Assembly: GCA_037127315.1 (NCBI GenBank)
Contig: JBBBDQ010001687.1
Span: 77,001 to 141,000, forward strand
Direction: 5' to 3'
Length of the DNA stretch: 64,000 nt
Source of the DNA: Ascarosepion bandense
Taxonomy: Eukaryota > Mollusca > Cephalopoda > Sepiida > Sepiidae
In this document: in pieces, positions 31,411 through 41,920 of the stretch
Position numbering within the stretch: position 1 is the first letter of the stretch
Layout of the letters: every line of letters starts with the position of its first letter
Translations under genes and position numbers: made by a program
Notes under the pieces: model-generated
Told to the model about the DNA's origin: nothing
Database searches by the model: none
What the model saw: the letters and a program-made list of their open reading frames with translations, nothing else

Positions 31411-31781
31411 GGGAAAGATGTTTGTGTGTGTGTGTCTGTTTATCTGCCTGAGTGTCTGTATTTTTTTCAGCCCTTTTATTTTAGTTTTTGCTTCGGGTTT
31501 GGCTATAACTAGGTATAGTTGTAGTTCTTAGTCTCAGCCATGATACCATTTACTCAGAGGACTTATTTAGCCTTCAAAATAGTTGTTTGATATCGATACC
31601 AGGAAATCAAAATTTGACTTGTATCCATTCATTTTTCTTTCAGTCTACGGTTTCGCTTTAACTGGAAACAACTACTGCTTTTTAGTCTTTCGTGCCAACG
31701 TCCAAAGTGTCTGAACTCCAGGACCATGGATTAGTTTTAAAGCTTTCATTACACCCGAGCAACGCTGGGCTATACTGCTAG
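31022..31781 (+). mobile_element. non-autonomous Helitron, complete (760 bp)
   Basis: Starts TCTAAACTTACTCATAAATG after host A (31021) and ends CTGCTAG before host T (31782). A hairpin (CCCGAGCAACGCTGGG) lies about 10 bp before CTAG. TC start, 3' subterminal hairpin, CTRR end and insertion between A and T are the Helitron signature. Inside: (TG)n 31048-31101, a conserved region around AAACGGCTGAACCGATTTTC, (TA)n 31364-31406. No Rep/helicase. Confidence 0.88.
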
Positions 31782-32060
31782 TTAAAAATATAAAACGTTC
31801 GTAATACTTATTAAAGACATTAGTTTCACCAGGTTTCGCTCGTCAGGATCTTGAATTGACCTCGACTAGATAAAAACATAAAAATTTTAAGTTGGTCATT
31901 AATAAGTAATGTGAAAACCTTTATATTCTTAATAACAATAATTATCACTCTAGATGTCTATTTAACTTTGTAAGTTTATAATCATTAAACCTGTTGTCAA
32001 CAATAGACTTAGAGTATTTGCCTTTATTCATTTAGAAATTTCTATCTTGTGACTCTGCTA
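31782..32060. other. no gene seen
   Basis: AT-rich spacer between Helitron and LINE-B. Confidence 0.4.
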
Positions 32061-32992
32061 TTACTGTCATATTTAAATCCAAGTCATTTTCTCAAATTTC
32101 AACGTATTACCATTCATACGAAATGGGGTAAGAAATGGCTCATGAATTTAAATGCTTCCAAAATTATATTGCTATCTATTATCCATCACAGACAATCGCT
32201 CCTACCCACCATTAGCATGGATCAGGCTAGTCTCCCTGAAACTAAAACACTGCGCCTCCTCGGGTTAACTCTCACAACAAACCTCAAGTGGAATGACGAA
32301 ATAGAATCCATAGCTAAATCCGCTGTTAAGAAAGTCGGTTCTCTGTGTAGGGCCAGGAAGTTTTTTCCGCCTGAAACAATCCTACACATCTATAAATGTA
32401 CCATCCGCCCGTGCATTGAATACTGCTGCCATATCTGACCGGGTGCTCCTGCTATCCACCTTGGTGTCCCTGACAAGAACCAACGAAGAATCTGTAATGA
32501 AATATATTTCGACTTGGCAGCTGAGATCCAGTCACTTTCTCACCGGCGCAATGTGGCTTCCTGGTGTCTCTTCTACTACAAATACTTTCACGGCTTCTGC
32601 TCCAATGAACTTAGCTCACTGGTTCCCTCTATATATAAATTTATTCGAGCCACAAGATTAGCAACTAGGTCCCACCCTTTTACTGTGAAACCAATAAAAT
32701 GTACACTCAAATTCTACTCCAACAGCTTCTTTTCTCGCACTTCACGCCTGTGGAATTCCCTTCCGTTTACTTGCTTATAGGCATCCCCTATATCACTAAA
32801 CTGCATTTCTTTCTCATGTTCCTTTTTTCCGTCCACTTTCATCAGTATTCTCATCCTTCTCTTACCCACTTCATGACACCCTCTATAACCTGTCACTCTT
32901 TCTCATAATTTTCCTCTTATGTAATCCTCTGCAAAGCAGTGGCAGTAAAATGCCTTGCTTGGGTTTATTTGCCGTAAAACAGAATAAACCAA
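32061..32992 (+). pseudogene. LINE-B C-terminal fragment
   Basis: Frame 32049-32438 reads through HTKWGKKWLMNLNASKIILL, KTLRLLGLTLTTNLKWNDEI and ILHIYKCTIRPCIEYCCHI and then hits TGA. It resumes in another frame with LSHRRNVASWCLFYYKYF, LVPSIYKFIRATRLATRSHP and TSRLWNSLPF. The 3' end is a variant tail (GTAATCCTCTGCAAAGCAGT, AAATGCCTTGCTTGGG), also seen at 59600-59655. RT active site absent. Confidence 0.85.
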
Positions 32993-33200
32993 ATCCTCTT
33001 TCTCTCAATCTGTCTTGTGAGTATCAAATTTTCCAAACCCTCTTTCCTCATTACTTCAACTCTATCAAGAAACCTCATCTTTGGTTACATGTTCGGTCCA
33101 TGGTATTTCCAGCATCGTTCTGTCAAAGCACATTTCTGTTACTTCAAGTCTCTTCTTTATCTTTGAGTAGATCGTCCAACTCTCTCTGCAAAACAGTTAA
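32993..33200 (-). mobile_element. LINE-A scrap
   Basis: Reverse complement of the LINE-A C-terminal region: CTTGTGAGTATCAAATTTTC, CCAAACCCTCTTTCCTCATT, GTTCGGTCCATGGTATTTCC. Directly follows the LINE-B tail. Confidence 0.75.
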
Positions 33201-33204
33201 TTTT

Positions 33205-33338
33205 CTAAGCGCCGTTTAGATGTGGAACAAGGCCGAAGGTACGGGGTACCCAGTGAGCATCGAACTCACTACTCAGTTGTAATAGGTTCTAGCGAGACAA
33301 GCTTGCTAACCATTACACCACGACGGGGTGCCCAACTT
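33205..33338 (-). mobile_element. SINE-2, best-preserved copy
   Basis: Minus strand: GGGCACCCCGTCGTGGTGTA, box A TGGTGTAATGG, then TTAGCAAGCTTGTCTCGCTA, box B GTAGTGAGTTCGATGCTCAC, GGGTACCCCGTACCTTCGGC and CTTGTTCCACATC. The A and B boxes and acceptor-like GGGCACC/GGTACCC ends show tRNA ancestry, but the arm between them is too long and there is no clear anticodon loop. Confidence 0.65.
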
Positions 33339-33399
33339 ACTGTCATATAGAACGACAGATATCACGTAACATTTTAGTACTCTTTTCCTTGTTTATAGT

Positions 33400-34742
33400 G
33401 TTGTACGTGTTAAAAGTTATAACAAAAGAAAAGAAAATGATTTACCAAAACACAGAACTAAATCACGAACAAATATTTAATTTATGAAAAAACATAAAAT
33501 AAAATATATGCAAATATATAATTTTAGCATTCCAAAACAGAAAACAGAGTTTACTGCTGCTGTAAGTCTATTGGCGAAGTGTTACGAGAAGAAGTGGGTG
33601 TGGGTCAAGTATGTATTTAACACGTTAGGACTAGCGAAGTAGTCTAAGCGGGATACTGGAAATATTCACATATATAAAGATTAACTTTTAGTTTGGTCAA
33701 TAAAAATAATCAATAATTCTATTTACCACGTTATTTCCATTAGGTTCTCCTTTTGGATTTTTGTTGGTCGGCAACTTTTCATAGAGATTCTTTCGACTGG
33801 ATATACTAATCCGCGAATCAAGCCGGAGTTGATAATGCCAGAACTTCACTTAGTACAACTGGCAACTTTTTTCAAAAAACTATTTTTATAGGGGCTAACA
33901 CCTAATTAGCATATTTCTCAAATCATCTTGAATCAACTAGATCTTTCCCGAATATAGTGGAATGATCTAGAATCTTCCAAATGTTCTATTTCTAATTTCT
34001 CTATTTTACTTCATGAATGAAAACTGTTTTGTATTGTCCGAGGATGCATTTAGTTATAAAAATAATATTAATAATGTCCAAAAAGTTGTAGTAAGGGATT
34101 CTGTTGAGTCCTACTTGTTATTACAAAAAAGTTTTAATTCATGAAGTAGTCGTAAAAAAAAGGGAAGTAGAAATAGAATGTTTGGAAGATGCTAGAATGT
34201 TTGAGAAAATTCCAGTAGATTCGAGAGATTTCAAGAAATATGCAAATTAGGTGTTAGCCCCTATAAAAATAGGTTTTGGGAAGAGAGTAGTTAGTTATTA
34301 ACAGGATTTGCCGACATTATCAACTCCTGTCCGATTCGTGGATCTGTGCATCCAGCCGAAAGAATTTTTTTAAAAAGTTGCTGACCAACTAAAATCTGAA
34401 AGAGAATCTCATGGAATTAAATGGGTAAACAGATAGTTTTGACTCTTTCATTGACCATACTGGAAATTATTTTTTTTATAAACACATTTGAGGACTTCTA
34501 TAAAGTATAGCACTTAAACTACTTCGCTAAGCTAACTGGGTAAAGATACTTGACACCTTCCTTCCCCTTCGTAACACTTACCCGTCAATCTTCCAGTAGT
34601 AAACTCTATGTTTTCTATTTGAATGCAAAAAATTGTATATTTGTAATATATTTTTATTTTGTGTTATCGTAAATTAAATATTTGTTTGTGATTTAAACTC
34701 TGAGTTTTGGTCAATATATTTTTTTTTCTTAACACGTAACAG
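33400..34742. mobile_element. large foldback element with about 580-bp inverted arms
   Basis: The left arm ends (TACGTGTTAA, then ACCAAAACACAGAACTAAAT and ACAAATATTTAATTTA) mirror the right end (TAAATTAAATATTTGT, GAGTTTTGGTCA, TTAACACGTAA). Inner ends also pair: CTATTTTTATAGGGGCTAAC at 33880 against TTAGCCCCTATAAAAATAG at 34254. Arms are diverged but collinear. The roughly 250-bp centre has no protein. This is the structure of a foldback or long-TIR DNA transposon lacking a transposase. Confidence 0.8.
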
Positions 34743-35134
34743 TCTTAGCAAGTATGATTAAGTAGAATCCTATACTATACATTTTAGCCTATTTGTAGAC
34801 TTAATAAATATTTTATGGAGAAATGCATCCTCGTAAAAATAGTGATTTCTTCCATTTCTTAATATTTCGCTTAAGTCTTGGCAATTCCAAACACGGATTT
34901 TTCAGTGTCACACTTTCCGTCCTCTGTTTAAACACTTCACAGATATTTCAATTTCCGTACTGGTTTGATTTCGGTATATCCGATTTGCAATTCGCAAATT
35001 CGGGTCATCTTTTTGGCAACGTTATGTCTTCTTGCAATTGATGTTTAATTCTTTCTTTACGCTTTTTTTCCCTTTTTTTCTGTGGGATTTTTTATGGTTT
35101 CCTTTCTATGTCTGCCATCAACACAGTGTCGTCT
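34743..35134. other. no gene seen
   Basis: AT-rich; the 72-73 aa frames have no motif. Confidence 0.4.
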
Positions 35135-35758
35135 CAGTCAGTCAGTTAAGTGCCATACGTGATACGCGCTTTGGGCGATCATGTCTTGAAAGAGACATGA
35201 CTGACTGGGCAAAACATTATCCCGCAGTAGGTTGGCATTACTTTCTGCCGTAGACTGGTTGCCAGTCAAGGCTATAAAGCCCAATCTGTCCTATTATTTA
35301 ACACATAACTGGAAGGAGAAGAGATAGATTATATTACATTATTATATAAAGTATGATTAGTGAGGGATTACTTCATTACAATAGAAAACCGATCCCCCAC
35401 TTTATGCCCAGTAGAAGTTTTAATTATGTCTCGAACTATTATATTCAATCAGTCCAGTTAAGTGCCATACGTGATACATGCTTTGGGCGATCATGTCTCA
35501 AAAGAGACATGACTGACTGGGCAGAACATAATCGCGCAGTAGGTTGCCATTAATTTTTGTGGTAGACTAGCTGCCAGCCAAGGCTATAGAATCGAATCTG
35601 TCCTGTTATTTAACCCATAACTGGAGGGAAGAGACGGATTAATATCTTTCCCAAGGGTATTTGTGCGTAAGTGAATGCAAGGAATTCAACTGGAATTTGA
35701 ACTCGGTTTCCTGATTTCTCGTTCCAAGCCGATATCCACTACACCACAACGCACATCT
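35135..35758 (-). mobile_element. SINE-1, two bodies with hairpin linker
   Basis: Minus strand. Body 35135-35320, hairpin linker 35353-35402, second body and head 35450-35755 ending ACCACAACGCACATC. This is the same unit order as the plus-strand two-body copies. Confidence 0.82.
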
Positions 35759-35879
35759 GCACATCTTATATTATTAAGATTGTAGCAGCCAATAACAAAT
35801 CCAGGTAGGAACTCTAGTTTCCTTAGATAAAACTCGCTGTATAGATTGAATAAGTCCGGTGAGATAGTCCATCCATCTA

Positions 35880-35900
35880 TCTAAACTTATTTATAAATGG

Positions 35901-35956
<56 letters not shown>

Positions 35957-36576
35957 ATGTCCATTACCTATAGACTCCAAAACGGCTGAACCGGTTTTCT
36001 TGAAAATTTACACAGTTGTACTATAAGCGTCTGCGAGTGTTCTAAGCTAGGTTTTGTGTCGAGGTACTCCCGATAAATATCGAAAATCGACAATCGAAAA
36101 AATCGGGTTATAGAAGGAGTGATCCGATCAAATTTCATACACTCATAGACAAAGACATAAGAAATGATATTCAGAAGTTTCAAGGTTGCAGTTCTTACAA
36201 TAGTGCAGAAAATCGATATATAAAAGGCAAGATGTTTGTGTGTGTGTGTGTCTGTTTATTTGCCTGTATGTCTGTATTTTTTTCAGCTCTTTTATTTTAG
36301 TTTTTGCTTCGGATTTGGCTCTAAGTAGGTATAATTGTAGTTCTTAGTCTCAGCCATGATACCATTTGCTCAGAGGACATATTTAGCCTTCAAAATTCAG
36401 TTTACGACGAAAAAAACTTATTTGATATGGATACCAGGAAATCAAAATTTGACTTACATCCATTAATTCATTGCTTTTTGTCTTTCGTGCCAACGTCCAA
36501 AGAGTCTGAGCTCCAGGACCATGGATTAGTTTTAAAGCTTTCATTACACCCGAGCAACGCCGGGCTATACTGCTAG
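35880..36576 (+). mobile_element. non-autonomous Helitron, complete (697 bp)
   Basis: TCTAAACTTATTTATAAATG after A (35879); subterminal hairpin CCCGAGCAACGCCGGG; CTGCTAG before T (36577). (TG)n at 35904-35956. The internal (TA)n is almost lost (CGATATATAAAAGG). Confidence 0.88.
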
Positions 36577-36589
36577 TTAATTATAAAAG

Positions 36590-36750
36590 AATTGTAAAAC
36601 GGAAAAAAGAACTTCGTTAGAAATGAAGCAAAGAGTAATGAACTGTTATGTGATATTTGTCCTCCTCTACGACAAGAAATGTTGAACGATATCAAATATG
36701 AAGACGAGACTTGAAGCAACAGAAATGTGCTTCGTATTTCTATTTAAAAA
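36590..36750 (+). mobile_element. LINE-A scrap
   Basis: Pieces recall the CYVISVLLYGSE...WTISSKMK region: ATGAACTGTTATGTGATATT and TCAAATATGAAGACGAGACT. Heavily degraded. Confidence 0.55.
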
Positions 36751-36990
36751 GCAAACTTCGACATACTATTTTCGCTGTTGAATAAAGTGATGCTTATACT
36801 AAGTGCGAGATATTTTATGTAAAGTACCTCTCTTCCAACAAGATGCCTTTTGTTACGGGACCTATGAAGTATGAGTGTGTTATCAACCAGGATCTTCCTT
36901 ATGAGCACTTGGTTGGCTTTTTATAGCACGTTGGTCAGATAAGTGACACGTGAGGCGTCAGGTCAAATAAAACTCTCAACATAATATTAG

Positions 36991-37927
36991 GTCGGCGCAA
37001 AAGTTTTTGCCGATTTAAAATTTCATCTTGAAAATGAAAAGCTGTGCGTTTTTGAAAATCTTTATTCATAACAATAACGACCTTTGCTCTCTATAATTTG
37101 ATTCCATCTGTCAACGAGCTTGTAAATGCCTCGCTTGTAAAATTCTTTAGGTTTTGATGTGGAATATGAATCTAACTTATGTTCATTCTCCTCGTGATGT
37201 TAACCTAAGGCCATCTAAATGGTTTTGTAATCCTCGAAATAAAGTGATAATCGGAGGGAGCTATGTCAGAAGAATATGCAGGATGGGGCAAGATGGCACT
37301 TCTCATCACTTGTGACAAGACTACCCAGAATGGTGTCTGAAGGTGTCGTGAAAGCAAAGATTCGCAACAAGAAACACGTTGTCGCAGGTTCTCTGGAGAC
37401 AGTTCGTGTGGAACCCATTTTCCGAATACTGAAATCTTCCCCATTCTTTTCAGTTGGCCTGACGCAGTTGTAGGGGGCACACTAAATTGGTGTGCAAGTT
37501 CTCTTGCGGTTACCGTAGGGCTTTGAGTAACAGCGGCATTCAACACATCTGAATCAAATTTTTTGGGCGACCAACTCTAGCCTCATCTTTCAAGCTGAAA
37601 TTTCCTTTCCGAAAACGGGAAAACCACCACCTACAACTTCTTTCTTTCACTGCATCAATTCCGTAAGTATCCTGAATAGATCGTGCTGCTGCATTTGCAT
37701 TGGAACTTCTGTGAAACTCATAGAGTAGAACCTGCCTAATGTGTTCTTTAGATGGAAAGAACCTGGGTGAGAATATTGCAGAAAAATATGAATGATGCTT
37801 TAATAATCTGAAAGAAAAAGTTATAAATTAATCATGGTGATATGTTTAAGTAATGTGCATAAAATAAATTACAATGATTTAAAATGCCCCTTTTACAAAC
37901 CGGCAAAAACTTTTGCACCGACTTGAT
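36991..37927 (-). mobile_element. mariner element with paired TIRs and deleted transposase
   Basis: TIRs AGGTCGGCGCAAAAGTTTTT (36991) and AAAAACTTTTGCACCGACTT (right end 37924). On the minus strand the transposase shows a helix-turn-helix region (TARELAHQFSVPPTTASGQL, LKRMGKISVFGKWVPHELS) then jumps from SLLSRHLQ straight to AYSSDIAPSDYHF. The first two catalytic aspartates and the sequence between them are gone, while the third-Asp motif and the RGIYKLVDRWNQIIESKGRY tail remain. Non-autonomous but could in principle have been moved in trans. Confidence 0.88.
37205..37546 (-). pseudogene. internally deleted mariner transposase ORF
   Basis: 113-aa open piece of the element above: the linker and end of the N-terminal DNA-binding region, then the third catalytic Asp motif (YSSDIAPSDYHF). 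Upstream the frame is broken by indels around 37560-37620. The open frame is shortened by an in-frame internal deletion rather than being a separate protein. Confidence 0.8.
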
Positions 37928-38119
37928 ATATGACTGCCTCTACAATCATCCATTAATCCCGTCTCCTAAAACTCGATCAACAACTCCTCGGAAACCACTC
38001 ATCGCCTGTACTACAAAAAACCCCATTCGACGATTATAATTATAAAACCTACATCCAAACTAATGCAAGTCACTATGGGAAACTTGTTAGGTTTTAACTT
38101 CCCTAACTTTTACCCATCA

Positions 38120-38352
38120 CATATTAAAAACAAACACCCTTGGGAAAGGTATTAATCCGTCTCTTCCTTCCAGTTATGGGTTAAATAGCAGGACAGATTG
38201 GGTTCTATAGCCTTGGTCGGCAACCAGTCTACCGCAGAAAGTAATGGCAACCTACTGCGGGATAATCTTCTGCCCAGTCAGTCATGTCTCTTTCGAGACA
38301 TGATCGCCCAAGCGTGTGTTACGTATGGCACTTAACTGACTGACTGACAAAT
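38120..38352 (+). mobile_element. SINE-1 body, head missing
   Basis: Starts within the central domain (ACCCTTGGGAAAGGTATTAA) and ends GGCACTTAACTGACTGACTG. Confidence 0.8.
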
Positions 38353-38476
38353 CATAAAACTACACAAGGTGCGTTGTCGATATTTTTGTTTTGATAAAGA
38401 ATAAAGACGAAATTCTAAATCTAAAATCAACTCCTGAAAAAAATTCTACACTAAATTTACGTACGAATTCATATCC

Positions 38477-39118
38477 AACAATAAAATCAGATTCCTTGAC
38501 GTTGATAGAATTTAATATGTACACGGAATAAAATCAGATTCCTTGACGTTGATAGAATTTAATATGTACAAGGAATAAAATCAGATTCCTTGACGTTGAT
38601 AGAATTTAATATGTACAAGGAATAAAATCAGATTCCTTGACGTTGATAGAATTTAATATGTACAAGGAATAAAATCAGATTCCTTGACGTTGATAGAATT
38701 TAATATGTACAAGGAATAAAATCAGATTCCTTGACGTTGATAGAATTTAATATGTACAAGGAATAAAATCAGATTCCTTGACGTTGATAGAATTTAATAT
38801 GTACAAGGAATAAAATCAGATTCCTTGACGTTGATAGAATTTAATATGTACACGGAATAAAATCAGATTCCTTGACGTTGATAGAATTTAATATGTACAA
38901 GGAATAAAATCAGATTCCTTGACGTTGATAGAATTTAATATGTACAAGGAATAAAATCAGATTCCTTGACGTTGATAGAATTTAATATGTACAAGGAATA
39001 AAATCAGATTCCTTGACGTTGATAGAATTTAATATGTACAAGGAATAAAATCAGATTCCTTGACGTTGATAGAATTTAATATGTACAAGGAATAAAATCA
39101 GATTCCTTGACGTTGATA
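38477..39118. repeat. 47-bp minisatellite, about 13.6 copies
   Basis: Unit AGGAATAAAATCAGATTCCT plus TGACGTTGATAGAATTTAAT and ATGTACA. Copies are nearly identical; two carry CACGGAAT instead of CAAGGAAT (about 38520 and 38850). Each standard unit includes the perfect inverted repeat CAAGGAAT/ATTCCTTG with an 8-nt spacer. High homogeneity implies recent expansion. Confidence 0.97.
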
Positions 39119-39519
39119 TGGCACTAAAATTCAATGTATTTACCACTTATCCTTATGAAAAACTCACCAGTACAAACTCTTCTCTTTCAAACAATGATAA
39201 CCAATTCTTTGAAAGGTATATAATAGTAGAAAATTGGTATTAATCAACGTCTTCTTCCCTCAGCTATGGGTTAATTAGTAAGGCTTGTATCATAAACTAT
39301 TATTTTATCTCCGCCCAACAAAATTATTCTTACATTCTGAAAATATTTCCTATCTTTAAATAACCTACAAAAGGTTGACAACCCGTAAAAAGTGAATGAA
39401 TCAATCAGGAATAAAAGGATTGTCAGTGATTTGGAGTTAATGCACGCAATATTAATAGAATGTCAGCAGATGTGAATGAACCTAAACGATTTTGATAGAA
39501 ACGATTATTATATCGAAAA
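39119..39519. other. no gene seen
   Basis: AT-rich intron-like spacer. Contains a partial SINE-like TTAATCAACGTCTTCTTCCC...CAGCTATGGGTTAATTAG at 39238-39280. Confidence 0.45.
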
Positions 39520-39916
39520 TGTTGTGGGGTCTCCCCCTTTTCCATGATAATGGACTCTTCTAAAGTATACATATACTCCTGTCATAAAGCGATACCGAAA
39601 GATACCGAGCGATACCGGAACATATCGAAGGATACGAAGTTTCACGGAGAATACAGCGTCACTAGTTCATAGTAGCTCTGAGCTCTACTCAACCAGAACT
39701 TTATCACGCAGCACCCGTTCCGATATGGATATACTAAACATACTACGGCTTCACTTCAGAGACTTGCATACATATATACTTCATACTAACTCGTATTCCT
39801 GTATTACTAACCTGCGTTCAAGTTTGTATCATTTACGTTAATATACTTACTTTTCAATCTCGTTCTGGTTGTTGTTCTTTTATTTTGTGCGGTTCTCATT
39901 CCCGGGATCCACAACA
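39520..39916 (+). mobile_element. solo LTR just upstream of the STEAP-B coding exon
   Basis: The segment begins TGTTGTGG and ends CCACAACA, a perfect 8-bp inverted pair with the TG...CA ends of LTRs. Flanking pentamers GAAAA / CAAAA agree at four of five bases, a possible target duplication. It is about 397 bp with several GCGATACCG-like repeats and no coding region. Only 60 bp lie between it and the splice acceptor of STEAP-B; STEAP-A has no equivalent. It could contribute promoter or polyadenylation signals, which is inference. Confidence 0.75.
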
Positions 39917-39986
39917 CAAAACAATAAATGGTTTCATTTTATTTTTAATTTTTAATAATTGTTTGTATTTTTTCCAGGGAGAAAAC

Positions 39987-41408
39987 ATGACAAACACTAA
40001 AACGATCGGAATTTTGGGGACCGGAGATTACGGAAGAGCCCTTGCAAAACGGCTTCTGCGCAGCGGCTATCAAGTGATGATGGGTAGCCGTAACCCGGAC
40101 CACCAACGGGTGACCAGTATTGACGAGGAGCTGAAGCCGGTCAAAGTAGAAGCGATCGATCATGTTCTAAGCAATGAGAATATTTTTATTATTTTTCTGG
40201 CTGTACATTCAAAGAATTTCACAGCTTGCCTCACGCCCTCCATCGACAGTATTGGTGACAAAATTCTAATCGATATATCAAACCGAGACAAACTTAGCAA
40301 CGATGAGTCGAATGCTGAAAAACTTGCCGAAACCTTTCCAGGTGTCCGAATCGTAAAAGCATTCAACACATTGTCAGCATATGCTATGGAAAGTGACACG
40401 TTTGGTGGAACGAAGCAGGTGTTAATTGCCAGTAACGACCAAGAAGCAAGAGATAAAGTGTCAGCATTGTCTCGGGAGATGGGCTTCACACCGATTGATT
40501 ACGGAACTCTGAGGTCGGCTCGGGAGCTTGAGGCCTACCCCCTGACTCTAATGTATGGCTGGGGATGGCCTACACTTTTCACATTTGCAATCTTCGTCGG
40601 CTGGAATCTGGTGCTTATCATTCAGTATTGGATTTACTTTCGAAATTCCACGCATAAAATGAGATGGGACCATATTCCCCTCGCTTATCTTAACAAACCT
40701 GTGTGTCTCACGGCCATTACTCTCCTTGCCTTGTCCTATTTACCAGGCTGTCTGGCCGCATTTCTTCAAATTATAAACGGAACAAAATATAAGCGCTTTC
40801 CAAACTGGTTTGATCGATGGTTAAAAGCTCGAAAAATGATCGGCCTATACGCTCTTTTTTTTAGTGTATGGCACGTAGCAATATCCGGCATTTACATGTC
40901 GCCTGGTTACTTGGGATCGTGGTTTGAGAGCACCAAAGTCCATTTGCCTGAGAACACCAGTGACTACGTTTTTAATTTCTCTGTTAGAATGAATCTAAAA
41001 GGTGAAGGGACAATCAGTGTCGGAATTTTGGCTTTATTACTGATGAGCATATTGGGTCTGTCTTCGTTGCCGTCTGTTGGGGCCATTCTCAACTGGCGGG
41101 AATGGCGTTTCGTTCAAAGTCACTTGGGATACGTGACGTTGTTCCTCGTCACTGCGCATGTCGTCATTTTCGCGTTGCCCGGATGGATGAAATTTCCAAC
41201 CAGATTTTTTCTCTTCAGTTCCTTTTTCTGTTGTGTGATTCCGTTCATCGTTCTATTTATGAAGTTGATTCTAATCACACCTTGCATCGGAGGTTACGTG
41301 GATAAAATCCGTGGCGGCTGGGAAAGAGGCCGGTCATCTAAAAAGCAAAATGAAAATGTTGAATTAACAAACGTAAGCATAAATTCAGAGGTCGCCACCG
41401 TCGGATGA
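39987..41408 (+). CDS. STEAP-type metalloreductase, paralogue B (473 aa)
   Basis: Same family and predicted role as the gene at 17577: NADPH- and FAD-linked, heme-containing membrane reductase for iron or copper. GILGTGDYG 8-16, SRNP 34-37, AFNTLSA 125-131, YLPGCLAAFLQ 251-261, RFPNWFDRWLKARK 270-283, and heme histidines at 296 (VWHVAIS) and 391 (TAHVVIF) are all kept. The start is the ATG nine nt after the acceptor TTTTTTCCAG; the frame stays open upstream into the LTR but has no ATG there. The nucleotide alignment to paralogue A is gapless from ATG to residue 466. Differences cluster at 216-240, 303-331, 388-421 and the C-terminal tail, which here ends NVSINSEVATVG. Intact. Confidence 0.93.
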   Translation: MTNTKTIGILGTGDYGRALAKRLLRSGYQVMMGSRNPDHQRVTSIDEELKPVKVEAIDHVLSNENIFIIFLAVHSKNFTACLTPSIDSIGDKILIDISNRDKLSNDESNAEKLAETFPGVRIVKAFNTLSAYAMESDTFGGTKQVLIASNDQEARDKVSALSREMGFTPIDYGTLRSARELEAYPLTLMYGWGWPTLFTFAIFVGWNLVLIIQYWIYFRNSTHKMRWDHIPLAYLNKPVCLTAITLLALSYLPGCLAAFLQIINGTKYKRFPNWFDRWLKARKMIGLYALFFSVWHVAISGIYMSPGYLGSWFESTKVHLPENTSDYVFNFSVRMNLKGEGTISVGILALLLMSILGLSSLPSVGAILNWREWRFVQSHLGYVTLFLVTAHVVIFALPGWMKFPTRFFLFSSFFCCVIPFIVLFMKLILITPCIGGYVDKIRGGWERGRSSKKQNENVELTNVSINSEVATVG

Positions 41409-41920
41409 ACTTGTAGCTGCATCGATTTAAGACAAAAACGATTAGACTGTCACAGGAACATTTGGCGGCCATATTTGCAGAAAGAAGATATTAATGTAAA
41501 GAATGAAATCTGACAAAACATTCAATTTGGATTTGCGAATTAACTCATACAATTCTTATCAATTTTACCCGCAAATTCGTGTAATATATTTAGCTTGCAA
41601 ATCATTTTTGATATTTTTATATGCTTCAGATATATGCAAATATAGTTTAAACGCGCCATTTTTAATTTGAATTCATTTTAAAGTATTTTTTTAAATGTAA
41701 ATAGCACCTAAATGGACAAAAATATATCATTTGAATCTTTGAGAACGATATCAAATTTAACGTGAATTCTCGTAGACATGCATCGTGAAAATTTTTGGAT
41801 TACTTCCTATATGAAAAAAGAAAAAAGAAATTAACTTTGAAATGGACAGAAACGTTCTTTTCGTGTAATTTTAATTTATCTAATTTTAAGGAAGCACATC
41901 ATCTTTAAACGTAAATAAAC
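41409..41920 (+). other. STEAP-B 3' UTR / downstream paralogous sequence
   Basis: Aligned with 18978-19520. AATAAA at 41914-41919 is placed like the one at 19517 of the A copy and is directly followed by the LINE-B insertion, so the insertion may alter 3'-end formation. Confidence 0.7.

Noticed and set aside
33205..33338. tRNA gene on the minus strand
   Set aside because: A and B boxes are present, but spacing and arms do not give a clean cloverleaf, and diverged copies occur elsewhere, as for a SINE.
38477..39118. CRISPR-like array
   Set aside because: Units are contiguous with no unique spacers; it is a minisatellite in eukaryotic DNA.
39885..39986. 34-aa N-terminal extension of STEAP-B reaching into the LTR
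   Set aside because: The frame is open but begins at TTG, not ATG, and crosses a strong splice acceptor. The conserved protein starts at the ATG at 39987.
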